A DNA stretch of 64,000 bases from Rhodococcus sp. NBC_00297. GTDB lineage: Bacteria > Actinomycetota > Actinomycetes > Mycobacteriales > Mycobacteriaceae. Each line of letters starts with the position of its first letter. Position 1 is the first letter of the stretch. Location of the stretch: NCBI RefSeq assembly GCF_036173065.1, contig NZ_CP108041.1, forward strand, positions 1,984,001 through 2,048,000. Reading direction: 5' to 3'. Below the pieces are notes generated by a model, which was given only the letters and a program-made list of their open reading frames with translations, was not told the DNA's origin and made no database searches. Shown in pieces: positions 32,483-42,315 of the stretch. The translations under genes were made by a program, and so were the position numbers.

Positions 32483-33174
32483 GGGTGCAACTCCTCACCG
32501 ACGGCGGCGAGCGACGTCTCGAGGTCCCGGACGTCCTCGGTGTCCCAGGGGGCACCCCAGCCCGCCGTTTCGAGGACGCCGGACAGCACCCCGGCCGTGA
32601 AACCCCACACGAGCATTCCTCCCACTGCGAACGCCGGGCCCCGATAACCGAGGGGGTGGCGCACCACGAATCTGTTGACCGGATCGAGAAGATCGGTGAG
32701 CGGCACGGCGACGACACGCTCCGTCTCGGCGGTGTCCACGACGGACACCTCGCTCGGGACGCGCCAGTACGCGATCACCGGTGTCACCTCGAAGCCCGAC
32801 GGGGGCACGAAGATGGAGTCGAGCACCGTGAGCGGCTCCACGCCGTCCGGGTCCACCCCGGTCTCCTCCTGCGCCTCCCGCAGAGCGGTGCCGACGGGTC
32901 CGTCGTCGCCGGGATCGGCTGCGCCGCCGGGAAAGGCGACCTGACCGCGATGTTGCCGCAGCGAGGACGCGCGTTGGGTCAGGAGCACGGTGGCGTCGGT
33001 GGGCAACTCCGCCGCGTCGGGCCGCCCGCCGAAGAGCACCAGCACCGCGGCCGGTCTGCCCGTCGCCCCGTCCGGTGCGTGGCGGGCGATCACCGGGTTG
33101 CTCGCGTCGTCGCGCACGGTGTGCACGGCGGCCAGACGGGACAGCCACGGCGGCGTGCCCGCGGGATCCGTCAC
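32479..33174 (-). CDS. NUDIX hydrolase, CoA-pyrophosphatase type
   Basis: 231 aa from GTG 33174, overlapping the thioredoxin-like gene by four bases. The NUDIX box is GGAADPGDDGPVGTALREAQ followed by EETGV, preceded by the LRQHRGQVAFPGG motif (UPF0035) typical of CoA-diphosphatases such as NudL. It would hydrolyse CoA or its derivatives to 4'-phosphopantetheine and 3',5'-ADP. It matches the Rv3672c position in the nth-marP operon. Confidence 0.85.
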   Translation of the reverse strand: MTDPAGTPPWLSRLAAVHTVRDDASNPVIARHAPDGATGRPAAVLVLFGGRPDAAELPTDATVLLTQRASSLRQHRGQVAFPGGAADPGDDGPVGTALREAQEETGVDPDGVEPLTVLDSIFVPPSGFEVTPVIAYWRVPSEVSVVDTAETERVVAVPLTDLLDPVNRFVVRHPLGYRGPAFAVGGMLVWGFTAGVLSGVLETAGWGAPWDTEDVRDLETSLAAVGEELHP

Positions 33175-33836
33175 GCCGAGACTCCGAGGTGGGTGCGCAC
33201 GGCGTCCGCGATCTCGTCGACGGAGCGGAACGGCTGCGGGAGAACCGCGGCGACGGATCCGTCGGCGGCGAGCAGCACGCTGACGGGCAACACCGCCGGA
33301 GCTCCGACGGCAGCGGCGACGGCAGCGGACGGATCCTGCACGCCGGGTAGTCGGACACCGTAGTCGGCCAGTCGGGTCAGGGCGTTGCCCTGGCGGGGAT
33401 CCTCGTGCACCGTCACCACGGTAACGGCACCGCCCGCACGCTCGGCGTACTGCTGCAGATACGGCAGTTCCTCCGCGCACGGGCCGCACCAGTAGGCCCA
33501 CAGGTTGAGCAGAGTCGGCGTGCCGGCGACGGCCGCACCGAGATCGACCGGCGCTCCGTCGGCCAGGCAGGTGGTGCGCAGACCCGCCAGTGGGCCGGCG
33601 GGCGCCGGGGCGCCGGCCGCCGGCACGGGGCACGCGGCGAGCGCGGCCTCGGTGCGCAAGGGGGCCAGCTCCGTGTCCGTCGCGTCGTCGGTGGGCGCCG
33701 CGCCGAAAGTGTCGCGGTAGTCGGCGAAGCTCGCCGGTCCCGTCGGATCGTCCCCGCGCGGCCAGATGGCGACGATGAGGGCGACGACCACCACGAGCGC
33801 GGCCAGGCTCCACCTCGCCGCGGACGACCTGCTCAC
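33171..33836 (-). CDS. Membrane-anchored thioredoxin-like protein (TlpA/ResA type)
   Basis: 221 aa from GTG 33836 (GTGA overlap with nth). One N-terminal anchor helix ([16 protein letters not shown]), then an extracytoplasmic thioredoxin fold with [20 protein letters not shown]; the CGPC pair is the redox centre. An additional cysteine pair (AACPVP, TTCLADG) before the fold is common in actinobacterial homologues. It probably reduces or isomerises exported disulfides. Corresponds to Rv3673c. Confidence 0.87.
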   Translation of the reverse strand: MSRSSAARWSLAALVVVVALIVAIWPRGDDPTGPASFADYRDTFGAAPTDDATDTELAPLRTEAALAACPVPAAGAPAPAGPLAGLRTTCLADGAPVDLGAAVAGTPTLLNLWAYWCGPCAEELPYLQQYAERAGGAVTVVTVHEDPRQGNALTRLADYGVRLPGVQDPSAAVAAAVGAPAVLPVSVLLAADGSVAAVLPQPFRSVDEIADAVRTHLGVSA

Positions 33837-34600
33837 GTCTCGATGCCGGCCAGGGCGAGGATGTGGTCCGTCTCCGGCCCCTTCACCAATGCCGCGGCCT
33901 TGACGGGGTCGGTCGGCCCCAGCCCGTACGACGGGCAGTCCTTCGCCAGCAGGCAGACACCGCACGCCGGCGTCCGCGAATGGCACACGCGGCGGCCGTG
34001 GAAGATCACGCGGTGGGACAGGATCGTCCACTCCTTGCGCGGGATCAGCGCACCGATGGCGTGCTCGACCTTGACCGGATCCTCCTCCTCGGTCCAGGCC
34101 CAGCGGCGGACGAGTCGGCCGAAGTGGGTGTCGACGGTGATGCCGGGAACGTCGAACGCATTGCCGAGGACCACGTTGGCCGTCTTGCGCCCGATACCGG
34201 GCAGCGTCACCAGCTCCTTCAGCGAGGCGGGAACCTCACCGTCGTACCGCTCGAGGAGCTCGCGGCCCAGCCCGATGAGGGAGTTGGCCTTGTTGCGGTA
34301 GAAGCCGGTGGACCGGATGTACTCCTCGAGCTCCGTCCGGTCGGCCTCCGCGTAGTCGCGCGCCGACCGGTACTTCGCGAAGAGTGCCGGCGTGGTCTCG
34401 TTGACCCTCTTGTCGGTGCACTGCGCGGAGAGGATGGTGGCCACCGCGAGCTCGAGCGGGGTGGTGAAGTCCAACTCGCAGTAGACGTGCGGAAAGACCA
34501 CGCCGAGGTTGCGATTCATCCGGCGTGCCCGGCGCGTGAGCGCGAGGGCGGACTCGTCTCGTTTGCCCACGTGAGAGGGACCGGCGGCTGATTTCTGCAC
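33833..34600 (-). CDS. nth: Endonuclease III, DNA glycosylase/AP lyase
   Basis: 255 aa. It has the helix-hairpin-helix [20 protein letters not shown] with the catalytic lysine (GRKTA), the catalytic aspartate in VDTHFGRL, and a [4Fe-4S] cluster motif C-x6-C-x2-C-x5-C ([17 protein letters not shown]). It removes oxidised pyrimidines and nicks abasic sites. First gene of a four-gene overlapping operon (nth, thioredoxin-like, NUDIX, marP). The N-terminal 25 residues are a basic extension. Confidence 0.95.
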   Translation of the reverse strand: MQKSAAGPSHVGKRDESALALTRRARRMNRNLGVVFPHVYCELDFTTPLELAVATILSAQCTDKRVNETTPALFAKYRSARDYAEADRTELEEYIRSTGFYRNKANSLIGLGRELLERYDGEVPASLKELVTLPGIGRKTANVVLGNAFDVPGITVDTHFGRLVRRWAWTEEEDPVKVEHAIGALIPRKEWTILSHRVIFHGRRVCHSRTPACGVCLLAKDCPSYGLGPTDPVKAAALVKGPETDHILALAGIET

Positions 34601-34703
34601 GCCACGACTCTACGGAACGCCCCCGACAGCACGCTCCGGTCGTGTCCGCACCGGTGACCCCGCCGTGTTCTTTTCGAGACGTCGACAGTGTTTACTCCTC
34701 GGT

Positions 34704-34976
34704 ATGCAAGCACTCGCTGTGGTTCTGTTCCCGGTCTTGCTGATGCTGTTCGCCCTCGCCATGGAGCGCTTCGAGGCGCGGCTGAACCGCGCAGGAGTCC
34801 GCGAGCAGGAGGTTCAGGAATTCCTGGACGCCGCCAGTTCCGCCGAGGTCGCCACCCTGGCCGCGGAAGGCTTCCCGAACGCCCTCGCACGGTTCCGCAC
34901 CCGACGTCGCCGCGGTGGCGACGTCATGGAGGAGGACGTCGCTCTTCTCGACGACAGGGCACGCCGCGCCAGCTGA
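34704..34976 (+). CDS. Small single-pass membrane protein (Rv3675 position)
   Basis: 90 aa starting at ATG 34704. One N-terminal helix (LAVVLFPVLLMLFALAMERF), then a charged cytoplasmic tail with a helix (REQEVQEFLDAASSAEVATL) and an RTRRRR patch. It lies between nth and crp, as the small membrane protein Rv3675 does in M. tuberculosis. Function unknown. Confidence 0.7.
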   Translation: MQALAVVLFPVLLMLFALAMERFEARLNRAGVREQEVQEFLDAASSAEVATLAAEGFPNALARFRTRRRRGGDVMEEDVALLDDRARRAS

Positions 34977-35126
34977 GCACCCGCCGACACGGCCCCCGGT
35001 CCGACGCCGACGCGTCGAGGGTGGCTGTGATCACTCCTGTGGCCGCCCGGCGACGTAGACTCCGACCGGACACATGAAGACGACACATTCGTAGATCTGC
35101 CGATCTTTCAGGGCAAGGGAGTACAC

Positions 35127-35801
35127 GTGGACGAGGTACTGGCACGAGCCGGCATCTTCCAGGGGGTCGAGCCGTCTGCGGTGTCGGCGCTGACCAAGCA
35201 GCTGCAACCGGTCGATTTCCCGCGTGGCCACGTGGTCTTCAACGAGGGTGAGCCCGGCGATCGGCTGTACATCATCGTCAGCGGCAAGGTGAAGCTCGGC
35301 CGCCGCTCCCCCGACGGTCGCGAGAACCTCCTGACCATCATGGGTCCGTCCGACATGTTCGGTGAGCTCTCGATCTTCGATCCCGGCCCCCGCACCTCCA
35401 CCGCCACCACGGTCACCGAGGTGCGCGCGGTGAGCATGGATCGCGACGCCCTGAAGGCCTGGATCGATCAGCGCCCCGAGATCGCCGAGCAGCTGCTCCG
35501 GGTGCTCGCCCGCCGGTTGCGTCGTACCAACAACAGCCTGGCCGACCTCATCTTCACCGATGTTCCCGGCCGCGTCGCCAAGGCACTGCTGCAGCTCGCA
35601 CAGCGTTTCGGCACCCAGGAGGCCGGCTCGCTGCGCGTCGTCCACGACCTCACGCAGGAGGAGATCGCTCAGCTCGTCGGCGCCTCTCGCGAGACCGTGA
35701 ACAAGGCGCTCGCCGACTTCGCGCACCGCGGCTGGCTCCGCCTCGAGGGCAAGAGCGTGCTCATCTCCGACTCCGAGCGACTCGCCCGGCGCGCACGCTA
35801 A
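35127..35801 (+). CDS. crp: Crp/Fnr family cAMP-responsive regulator
   Basis: 224 aa from GTG 35127, with AAGGGAG six bases upstream. The cyclic-nucleotide domain has [21 protein letters not shown], with the Glu, Arg and Thr/Ser pair that hold cAMP. A long dimer helix and a winged HTH follow ([20 protein letters not shown]). It matches M. tuberculosis Rv3676 and GlxR of corynebacteria, global regulators of carbon metabolism. No clear Crp palindrome was seen in front of its own gene. Its stop interlocks with that of the convergent MBL gene by four bases. Confidence 0.95.
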   Translation: MDEVLARAGIFQGVEPSAVSALTKQLQPVDFPRGHVVFNEGEPGDRLYIIVSGKVKLGRRSPDGRENLLTIMGPSDMFGELSIFDPGPRTSTATTVTEVRAVSMDRDALKAWIDQRPEIAEQLLRVLARRLRRTNNSLADLIFTDVPGRVAKALLQLAQRFGTQEAGSLRVVHDLTQEEIAQLVGASRETVNKALADFAHRGWLRLEGKSVLISDSERLARRAR

Positions 35802-36598
35802 CCGCGCAGATACGTCAGCTGGGCCTTGACCGACATCCGCGCCGCGGGCCACAGCTTCTTGTCGACGTCCGCGTAGACGTGACGCACCACCTTCAGAGGG
35901 GTGGCGTCGGGTCCGAGGACGTCGAGCGCTGCCCGCACCTGGTCGAGTCTCTGTTCGCGATGGGCCCGGTAGGCGCGGGCGAGCACCGCGGTGTCGGGCT
36001 GGTCCGGCCCGTGGCCGGGCAGCGCGACGCGTCCCTCACCGAGTTGCTCCAGTCGGTCGAGTGAGGCCAGGTAGTCACCGAGATCCCCGTCCTTCCCGTC
36101 CAGGACGGTCGATCCGGCACCGAGGATGGTGTCCCCGGTCAGCACCGCGTCGTCGAGGACCAGGCTGACGGAATCGGCGGTGTGGCCCGGTGTCGCCGCG
36201 ACGGTGAGTTCCACCCCGGCGGCCGCGATCACCTCGCCGTCCACCAGCGGCGCGGCGTCACCTCGGAGGTACGTGGACGTGACCGCGCGCACCGGCGCGG
36301 ACGTCGACCGGTGCAGTCGGGCGATACCGCCGGTGTGATCGTGATGGCGGTGGGTGATCAGGATCAGCGCGACGCGTCCCTGCGCCGCGATGCGGTCGAC
36401 GTGCGACCGGGAGCGCGGGCCCGGATCGACCACGATGCACTGCTCGTGCCCCGGGGCTCGCAGAATCCACGTGTTCGTGCCGTCCAGCGTCATCTTCCCG
36501 GGGTTCTCGGCCAGGAGGACGGACGCGGTCGACGTCACGCGCCGCAGCCGTCCGTACGCGGGGTGCTTCTCCGATGCCGTGGGATCCTTCTCCGCCAT
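35798..36598 (-). CDS. Metallo-beta-lactamase-fold hydrolase
   Basis: 266 aa from ATG 36598. Metal-binding motif [10 protein letters not shown] (H-x-H-x-D-H), then TPGHTADS and LTGDTILG, and the third histidine in LPGHGPDQ; a C-terminal LACTB2-like helical region ends [20 protein letters not shown]2-type enzymes cleave RNA or thioesters, and related bacterial ones hydrolyse glyoxalase-type substrates. Equivalent to Rv3677c. It faces crp tail to tail and diverges from the Gfo/Idh/MocA gene. Confidence 0.85.
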   Translation of the reverse strand: MAEKDPTASEKHPAYGRLRRVTSTASVLLAENPGKMTLDGTNTWILRAPGHEQCIVVDPGPRSRSHVDRIAAQGRVALILITHRHHDHTGGIARLHRSTSAPVRAVTSTYLRGDAAPLVDGEVIAAAGVELTVAATPGHTADSVSLVLDDAVLTGDTILGAGSTVLDGKDGDLGDYLASLDRLEQLGEGRVALPGHGPDQPDTAVLARAYRAHREQRLDQVRAALDVLGPDATPLKVVRHVYADVDKKLWPAARMSVKAQLTYLRG

Positions 36599-36660
36599 GC
36601 GACCACTGTGCCAGCCGACGCAGGTTCGGTGCAGACCGGGACAGAACCTAGGCTCGCACC

Positions 36661-37545
36661 ATGAGAATCGGTCTGATCGGTGCCGGACCCTGGGCTCGTC
36701 AGGCCGCGGCACCCGCACTCACCGCGCATCCCGACATCGAGTTCGCCGGCATCTGGGCCCGCCGTCCCGACGCCGCGGCACAGACGGCTCCCGAGGTGCC
36801 GTACGTCGACGACGTCGATGCACTGATCGACTCCGTCGACGCCGTCGCGTTCGCGGTACCCCCCGAGGTGCAGTTCGATCTCGCCCGTCGGGCGGCTGCC
36901 GCGGGTCGACATGTGTTGTTGGACAAGCCGATCGCCGGTTCTGCGGCGGATGCGGCCACTCTCGTGGCCGCGATCGACGAGGCCGGGGTCTCGTCGATGG
37001 TCACGCTGACGCGTCGCTTCGCACCCGAGACCCGAGCATTCCTCGACGCCGTGCGCGACACGGAGGTCGCGACCGTGACGGCGACCTGGCTGTCCGGCGC
37101 CCTGCTCGGCGGCGAGTACGCCGGCTCGACGTGGCGGCAGGAGGGCGGCGCCCTCCTGGACGTCGGCCCGCACGTTCTCGATCTCGCGATGGAGGTGCTC
37201 GGACCGGTCGAGTCCGTGGCGTGGGCGAGGCGTGACGACGCGTCCGACACGTGGTCGCTGGCTCTGCAGCACGGGAGCACCGCCGGAGTCCGGACGAGCC
37301 TGGTGACGCTGTCCATGCGGACGCCTGTGCGCCCGTCGGTGCTGCGGGTCGGCGCGAGCGGACCGGGCGGCCTGGTCGAGTTGTCGGACCGCACCACGCC
37401 ACCCGACCGGTGTTACGCGGTACTGCTCGACGAGTTCCTGGAGTCCGTCCGGACCGGCACCCGCCACGAGTGCTCGGCACATCGCGGACTCGCTCTGCAG
37501 AGCGTCATCGAGCAGTGCCGGACCCTCGTGGCGAGCGGTCGGTGA
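36661..37545 (+). CDS. Gfo/Idh/MocA-family NAD(P)-dependent oxidoreductase
   Basis: 294 aa. Rossmann motif RIGLIGAGPWAR at the N-terminus, the DKPIAGS segment that corresponds to the family EKP motif, and a beta-sheet C-terminal domain with EGGALLDVGPHVLDLA. Predicted leaderless: TAGGCT (36649-36654) lies six bases before the ATG. Substrates in this family are sugars, inositols or biliverdin-like compounds; none can be assigned here. It is an extra gene relative to the Rv3677c-Rv3678c pair. Confidence 0.85.
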   Translation: MRIGLIGAGPWARQAAAPALTAHPDIEFAGIWARRPDAAAQTAPEVPYVDDVDALIDSVDAVAFAVPPEVQFDLARRAAAAGRHVLLDKPIAGSAADAATLVAAIDEAGVSSMVTLTRRFAPETRAFLDAVRDTEVATVTATWLSGALLGGEYAGSTWRQEGGALLDVGPHVLDLAMEVLGPVESVAWARRDDASDTWSLALQHGSTAGVRTSLVTLSMRTPVRPSVLRVGASGPGGLVELSDRTTPPDRCYAVLLDEFLESVRTGTRHECSAHRGLALQSVIEQCRTLVASGR

Positions 37546-37555
37546 CGCGCACCCG

Positions 37556-38017
37556 TCAGGCGGGTGCGACCTCGACGATCATCTCCACCTCGACGGCTGC
37601 GCCCAGGGGCAGCTCGGCGACTCCGACAGCCGACCGAGCGTGGATGCCGGCGTCGCCGAACAGCTCACCGAGCAGGTTCGACGCACCGTTGATCACGCCG
37701 GGCTGACCGGTGAATCCCGGTGCCGACGCGACGAATCCGACGACCTTGACGATGCGGACCACGGAGTCGATGCCGACCAGCGCGTCGATCGCGGCCAGTG
37801 CGTTCAACGCACAGACGCGGGCGGCGGCGGTCGCGTCCTCGGCCGACACCTCGGCCCCGACCTTGCCGGTGGCGGTCAGCGCGCCGTCCACCATGGGCAG
37901 CTGACCCGAGGTGAAGACGTGGTCTCCCGACCGCACCGCGGGAACGTAGGACGCGACCGGCGGCACGACGGGCGGAAGGGTCAGCCCGAGCTCGGCGAGC
38001 TTCTCCGTCACACCCAT
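37556..38017 (-). CDS. RidA/YjgF-family protein
   Basis: 153 aa from ATG 38017. RidA signatures are GDHVFTSGQLPMVDG and, near the end, ARSAVGVAELPLGAAVEVEMIV, with the arginine that deaminates reactive enamine/imine intermediates in the RidA group. A variable N-terminal region (TLPPVVPPVASYVPAVR) is typical of the Rv3678c type. It starts one base after the upstream DUF4177 gene and is probably translated with it. Confidence 0.88.
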   Translation of the reverse strand: MGVTEKLAELGLTLPPVVPPVASYVPAVRSGDHVFTSGQLPMVDGALTATGKVGAEVSAEDATAAARVCALNALAAIDALVGIDSVVRIVKVVGFVASAPGFTGQPGVINGASNLLGELFGDAGIHARSAVGVAELPLGAAVEVEMIVEVAPA

Positions 38018-38018
38018 G

Positions 38019-38183
38019 TCAGCTCTTCGGGCGCTTGAAGTAGGCGACCAGGTTCTCGCCGGTGGGGCCGGGCATGACCGTGACCAGCTCCCAGCCGTCG
38101 GCACCGAAGTTGTCGAGGATGGCCTTGGTGTTGTGGATCAGCAGGGGTGCGGTGAAGTATTCCCACGTCGTCGATGCGCTCAT
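38019..38183 (-). CDS. DUF4177-type small protein
   Basis: 54 aa: WEYFTAPLLIHNTKAILDNF, then GADGWELVTV and NLVAYFKRP. The pattern strand, helix, GWELV strand and F-K-R end is that of DUF4177 proteins. It ends one base before the ridA start. A small gene is annotated at the same place in M. tuberculosis (Rv3678A). Its promoter region is shared with the divergent ATPase gene at 38225. Function unknown. Confidence 0.75.
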   Translation of the reverse strand: MSASTTWEYFTAPLLIHNTKAILDNFGADGWELVTVMPGPTGENLVAYFKRPKS

Positions 38184-38224
38184 GGCAGGAGCCTATAGCG
38201 CACCGGGTCAGTAAGGTCGAGGAC

Positions 38225-39271
38225 GTGTCGGAGACAGCAGGTGCGACGTCGCACCCCACCGGATCGTCCCCCCAGGCGGAGCGAGGATGGCCGCCCGAAG
38301 CGGACCGCGCTCGACTGCACTTCGTCTCGGGCAAGGGTGGGACGGGCAAGAGCACCGTCGCCGCCGCGCTCGCCCTGGCCCTCGCCGCGGGTGGGCGCAA
38401 GGTTCTGCTGGTCGAGGTCGAGGGACGCCAGGGCATCGCCCAGCTCTTCGACGTCCCCCCGCTGAGCCCGGTGGACACCAAGGTGGCCTCTGCCGACGGC
38501 GGTGGTGAGGTGTACGCGCTGGCAATCGACATCGAGACCGCGTTCCTCGAGTACCTCGACATGTTCTACAACCTCGGCTTCGCCGGCCGGGCGATGCGGC
38601 GGGTGGGAGCCATCGAGTTCGCCACCACCATCGCCCCCGGTCTGCGCGACGTGCTCCTCACCGGCAAGGTGAAGGAGCGTGCGGTCCGCACCGAGAAGAA
38701 CGGTCGCCTGCTCTACGACGAGATCGTCGTCGACTCGCCGCCGACGGGGCGGATCGGGAGCTTCCTGGACGTGACGACGGCGATGCGCGACCTCGCCAAG
38801 ACCGGCCCGGTGCGATCGCAGAGCGAGGGTGTGGTGAAGCTGCTCCACTCCGAGCAGACACTGGTGCACCTGGTGACGCTGCTCGAGGCGCTGCCGGTGC
38901 AGGAGACCGCCGATGCTGCTGCGGAACTCGCAGCGGCCGATCTCCGACTGGGCACCGTGGTCGTCAACCGCACCGAGGAGTCGTTCCTTCCGGCGGAGGC
39001 GCTCGCCGAGGCGGCCTCCGGGAAACTCGACGCCGCCGCGATCGAGAAGAAACTCGCCGATGCCGGAATCACGCTGTCGGAGGACGACTTCGCCGGTCTG
39101 CTGACCGAGTCCATCGAGCACGCGTCGAGGCTCGCGGCCCAGCGCGAGAGCGAACAGCGTCTCGGTGACCTCGCGGTGCCGCGCCTGACGCTCCCGGCTC
39201 TGGCCGACGGCATGGACCTCGGCGGACTGTACGAGCTCGCCCACCACCTCACGGAACAGGGAGTGCGATGA
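38225..39271 (+). CDS. ArsA/Get3-like ATPase, first of a pair
   Basis: 348 aa from GTG 38225, which has TAAGGT seven bases upstream (leaderless). Deviant Walker [18 protein letters not shown], switch I DVPPLSP region and [10 protein letters not shown] as Walker B, with a helical lid region. Pairs of such ATPases occur in mycobacteria (Rv3679-Rv3680) and are thought to form a heteromeric anion-pump or targeting ATPase; a role in protection against glycerol-linked oxidative stress has been proposed there. It overlaps the second ATPase gene by four bases (ATGA). Confidence 0.85.
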   Translation: MSETAGATSHPTGSSPQAERGWPPEADRARLHFVSGKGGTGKSTVAAALALALAAGGRKVLLVEVEGRQGIAQLFDVPPLSPVDTKVASADGGGEVYALAIDIETAFLEYLDMFYNLGFAGRAMRRVGAIEFATTIAPGLRDVLLTGKVKERAVRTEKNGRLLYDEIVVDSPPTGRIGSFLDVTTAMRDLAKTGPVRSQSEGVVKLLHSEQTLVHLVTLLEALPVQETADAAAELAAADLRLGTVVVNRTEESFLPAEALAEAASGKLDAAAIEKKLADAGITLSEDDFAGLLTESIEHASRLAAQRESEQRLGDLAVPRLTLPALADGMDLGGLYELAHHLTEQGVR

Positions 39272-40392
39272 GCACCGTTCCCACTCTCGACATCGGGTCC
39301 ATCCTGACCGATCCGTCGTCGCGGATCGTCGTGTGCTGCGGCTCCGGCGGTGTCGGCAAGACCACCACCGCGGCGTCGATGGCGTTGCGGGCAGCCGAGA
39401 ACGGGCGCCGGGTAGTCGTGCTGACGATCGATCCCGCACGGCGCCTGGCCCAGGCTCTCGGCGTCGGCGAGCTGGACAACACTCCGCAGCCGGTCGCCCT
39501 CGGGCCCGGCGCCACCGGCGAACTGCACGCGATGATGCTCAACATGCGTCGGACGTTCGACGAGATGGTGATGGAGCACTCGACGCCGGAGAAGGCCCGG
39601 CAGATCCTGAACAATTCCTTCTATCAGACTGTGGCGTCGTCCTTCTCGGGGACGCAGGAGTACATGGCGATGGAGAAGCTGGGGCAGCTCGCGGCCAGCG
39701 GTGACTGGGATCTCGTGGTCGTGGACACGCCGCCGTCGCGCAACGCGCTGGACTTCCTCGACGCCCCACAGCGTCTGGGGTCGTTCCTCGACGGTCGCAT
39801 GATCAAGCTGCTGATGGCCCCGGGTCGCGGGCTGGGCCGAGTGGTCACCGGCGCCGTGGGTCTCGCGATGCGCGGCGTCTCGTCCATCGTCGGCAGCCAG
39901 ATGCTCTCCGACGCTTCCGCTTTCGTGCAGTCGCTGGACTCGATGTTCGGTGGCTTCCGCGAACGTGCGCGCCACACGTACGACCTGCTGCGTCAGGACG
40001 GAACCCATTTCGTCGTCGTCGCGGCCGCGGAGCCCGACGCGCTGCGGGAGGCATCCTTCTTCGTCACCCGCCTGTCCGAGGACGGCATGCCGTTGGCCGG
40101 ACTGGTGCTCAACCGCACGCACCCGACGCTGAGTTCGCTGCCGTCCGACCACGCCGTCACGGCCGCCGACCAGTTGGACGCCGAAGGCACCCCCGAGGCC
40201 GCTCTGGCCGCGGGAGTGCTTCGCGTGCACGCGCACCGGGCCGTCACCGCGAAGCGCGAGATCGGACTGCTGCGTCGTTTCACCGCCGCTCACCCCCGTG
40301 TTCCCGTCGTGGGGGTGCCCTCGCTGCCGTTCGAGGTGTCCGATCTCGACGCACTGCGTGCCGTCGCCGATCAGCTGACCGGCACCGCCTGA
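39268..40392 (+). CDS. ArsA/Get3-like ATPase, second of a pair
   Basis: 374 aa. Walker [19 protein letters not shown], switch [13 protein letters not shown], and [16 protein letters not shown]; the helical region between holds methionine-rich helices ([16 protein letters not shown]) like the client-binding part of Get3. The start overlaps the first ATPase gene by four bases, so the two proteins are probably made in equal amounts as a complex. Equivalent to Rv3680. Confidence 0.87.
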   Translation: MSTVPTLDIGSILTDPSSRIVVCCGSGGVGKTTTAASMALRAAENGRRVVVLTIDPARRLAQALGVGELDNTPQPVALGPGATGELHAMMLNMRRTFDEMVMEHSTPEKARQILNNSFYQTVASSFSGTQEYMAMEKLGQLAASGDWDLVVVDTPPSRNALDFLDAPQRLGSFLDGRMIKLLMAPGRGLGRVVTGAVGLAMRGVSSIVGSQMLSDASAFVQSLDSMFGGFRERARHTYDLLRQDGTHFVVVAAAEPDALREASFFVTRLSEDGMPLAGLVLNRTHPTLSSLPSDHAVTAADQLDAEGTPEAALAAGVLRVHAHRAVTAKREIGLLRRFTAAHPRVPVVGVPSLPFEVSDLDALRAVADQLTGTA

Positions 40393-40402
40393 ACCTCTGC
40401 GC

Positions 40403-41062
40403 TCAGGCGGTGAGCCGCAGGCCCGCGCCGGGGCCGCCGCTCTCGTCGATCGCACGCAGGATCGACACCAGGTCGGTGACGACGGCGGGGCCGATGCAGG
40501 GTGCCACGAGGTAGGCGTTCACCATGCCGACCACGGACGTTCCCCGCACCACCGGCGCACCGGAGTCCCCGGCGTTCACGCACACCTGGGCGAACACCTG
40601 CTGGGAGTTCAGGATGTCACCGTAGGAGACTCCACACGTCGCACCGGTCGTACGACCCTGCTTGCACACGGTCTCGGCCAGCCGTGCGGGATCCCCGACA
40701 GCCGTGATGTCGGTGCTGCCGACGGAGGCCACCGGGGCCACCCGCTCCGCGTCGAACTCGATGATCGCCGTGTCGTACGCGGGCAGAACCGCGACGACGG
40801 AGCCCACATCTCCTGCGGCGGAATCGCTCTCGCTCGCCACGGTGTCGCCGACCCGCCCGCAGTGACCTGCGGTGAGCCCGATGGTGCGCCCGGCGGTGTC
40901 CGCACCGATCACGGTGAGACTGCACAGGGTCTCTCGTCCGTCCTGCGTCAGGACCAGCCCGGAACCCCCGCCCAGCTCCACGCGCTCGGCGGCGGAGGCC
41001 TGAGCCCCGCCGCCGAGAACGAGCGAGCAGAGGACGGCGAGACCGACCAGAAGTACTCGCAT
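40403..41062 (-). CDS. Secreted trypsin-like serine protease (S1 family)
   Basis: 219 aa. A signal peptide (LLVGLAVLCSLVLGGGAQASA) precedes a small chymotrypsin fold with LTAGHCG (His), AYDTAIIEF (Asp) and NAGDSGAPVV (Ser). Three cysteine pairs are likely. Streptogrisin-like extracellular proteases share this layout. A similar protease gene (Rv3668c) sits a few genes away in M. tuberculosis, so this may be the displaced orthologue. It follows the secreted 222-aa protein by eight bases. Confidence 0.85.
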   Translation of the reverse strand: MRVLLVGLAVLCSLVLGGGAQASAAERVELGGGSGLVLTQDGRETLCSLTVIGADTAGRTIGLTAGHCGRVGDTVASESDSAAGDVGSVVAVLPAYDTAIIEFDAERVAPVASVGSTDITAVGDPARLAETVCKQGRTTGATCGVSYGDILNSQQVFAQVCVNAGDSGAPVVRGTSVVGMVNAYLVAPCIGPAVVTDLVSILRAIDESGGPGAGLRLTA

Positions 41063-41070
41063 CGGTGTGA

Positions 41071-41739
41071 CTACTTCTTCACTGCGGGCGGCGCCTCGAG
41101 CAGCGTGACGAACTGCTGCGCATTGGCCACGGCGGAACCGAGACCACCGATGGCGGTACCGGCGAGCGATCCACCGGCGCCGAGCAGCAGGGCGCCACCG
41201 ATGCATCCGGCGATCGGGCCCGCACCGAAGAGGAGCGCGACGGGAGCGGAGACGACGCCGGCCGCGGCCGCACCGAGGAGGCAGCCGCCGACGAGACCGG
41301 TTGCGGCACCGAGGAATCCACCGACCGTGGCGGTGAGCGACAGGTTGTCCTTGACGCCGGCGACCGCGGCGGGCAGGTCCACCTGGTTCAGGCCCGGAAT
41401 GTCGTAGACCGGCGCGGCGGGCGCAGCGGTGTCGACCGCGAGGGTCGCGGTGTTGCCCTCGACCTGAGCGGACACGGGATGCGCCAGTCCGTCGACGGCG
41501 AGAGCCAGCGGCACCGAATCGACGACGACACCCGAGTCGTCGCGGATGACCAGGTGGTTGTTCTCGTTGCTCAGGGTTCCCGAGTCGGTGGTCACGAGCA
41601 GCCCGGTGCCCGCGGCCACGGCGTTCCAGTGCACCTCGGGAGCAGCGGCGGGTGCCGGATCGGCGTACGCGGTCGCGGAGGCGGTGCCCAGCGACACGAT
41701 CGTCATCGCGGCGACAACCGCGATCTTGTTCATCTTCAT
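41071..41739 (-). CDS. Secreted protein with a glycine-rich hydrophobic C-terminal half
   Basis: 222 aa. A signal peptide (KIAVVAAMTIVSLGTASATAYA) is followed by a beta-rich N-terminal domain (about 30-115). The C-terminal half is rich in Gly/Ala and hydrophobic (VGGFLGAATGLVGGCLLGAAAAG and a second similar stretch), resembling the glycine-zipper tails of rhodococcal exported proteins. It may insert in the mycolate outer layer. It is probably in an operon with the S1 protease. Function unknown. Confidence 0.75.
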   Translation of the reverse strand: MKMNKIAVVAAMTIVSLGTASATAYADPAPAAAPEVHWNAVAAGTGLLVTTDSGTLSNENNHLVIRDDSGVVVDSVPLALAVDGLAHPVSAQVEGNTATLAVDTAAPAAPVYDIPGLNQVDLPAAVAGVKDNLSLTATVGGFLGAATGLVGGCLLGAAAAGVVSAPVALLFGAGPIAGCIGGALLLGAGGSLAGTAIGGLGSAVANAQQFVTLLEAPPAVKK

Positions 41740-42240
41740 GCCCGTCGAGTCCTTTTCGCAGTGGGAGCGAATCCGCGCTGATCGTCGGATCCGTCAAGCG
41801 GCGAGTGCCGAGCAGGATTCAACGGTCACGGTGGGACGGTGTCAATCGACGTGCGAGACAACGGAAAGCGAACCGCGAGGGACGGGCCGACACACGGACC
41901 GGGCGCGGCCGGGGCACCGAACGCCGGGTCCGATTCGGTGCCGGGTACGACCGGCGCGGCGGCGGGCGAGCGGGCGCCCCCACGGTCCGCGTCGACGACG
42001 GCGCAGGTCAGAGCGTGGAAAGCCTTCCCGCGCGGGCGCGGCAGCCGAGCGACCGTGCGTCACGCTTCTTCCGATACGACCGATTCCGTTGTGACGCACA
42101 CAGACTCGATGGAGGTCCGATTCGTCCGCGCTGTCGCGTGTGGTCGATCGACACGGGCGGGCGTGACAGACACCCCGCACCCCGGACGGGTCCCGACGCG
42201 TCGTCGGGCGTTCACGAAGAGTTCATGCGGTGCGACGAGA
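41740..42240. other. Gene-free spacer upstream of the secreted protein
   Basis: This stretch lies between the 222-aa protein start and the whiB4 terminator. Several open frames exist on both strands, but they are arginine/glycine-rich, overlap one another and lack ribosome sites; I consider none real. AAAGGA before the 41739 start is the only clear signal. Confidence 0.45.
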
Positions 42241-42278
42241 GATCTCCCACCGCGAATCGGACATCGCGGTGGGAGATC
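42241..42278 (-). terminator. Terminator of whiB4
   Basis: A perfect 15-bp stem (GATCTCCCACCGCGA, 42241-42255, with 42264-42278) and an eight-base loop, 37 bases after the whiB4 stop on the minus strand. Confidence 0.75.
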
Positions 42279-42315
42279 ACAGGAACCGTGGCCGGTCGCC
42301 CGGCGGCGGCGTGGG

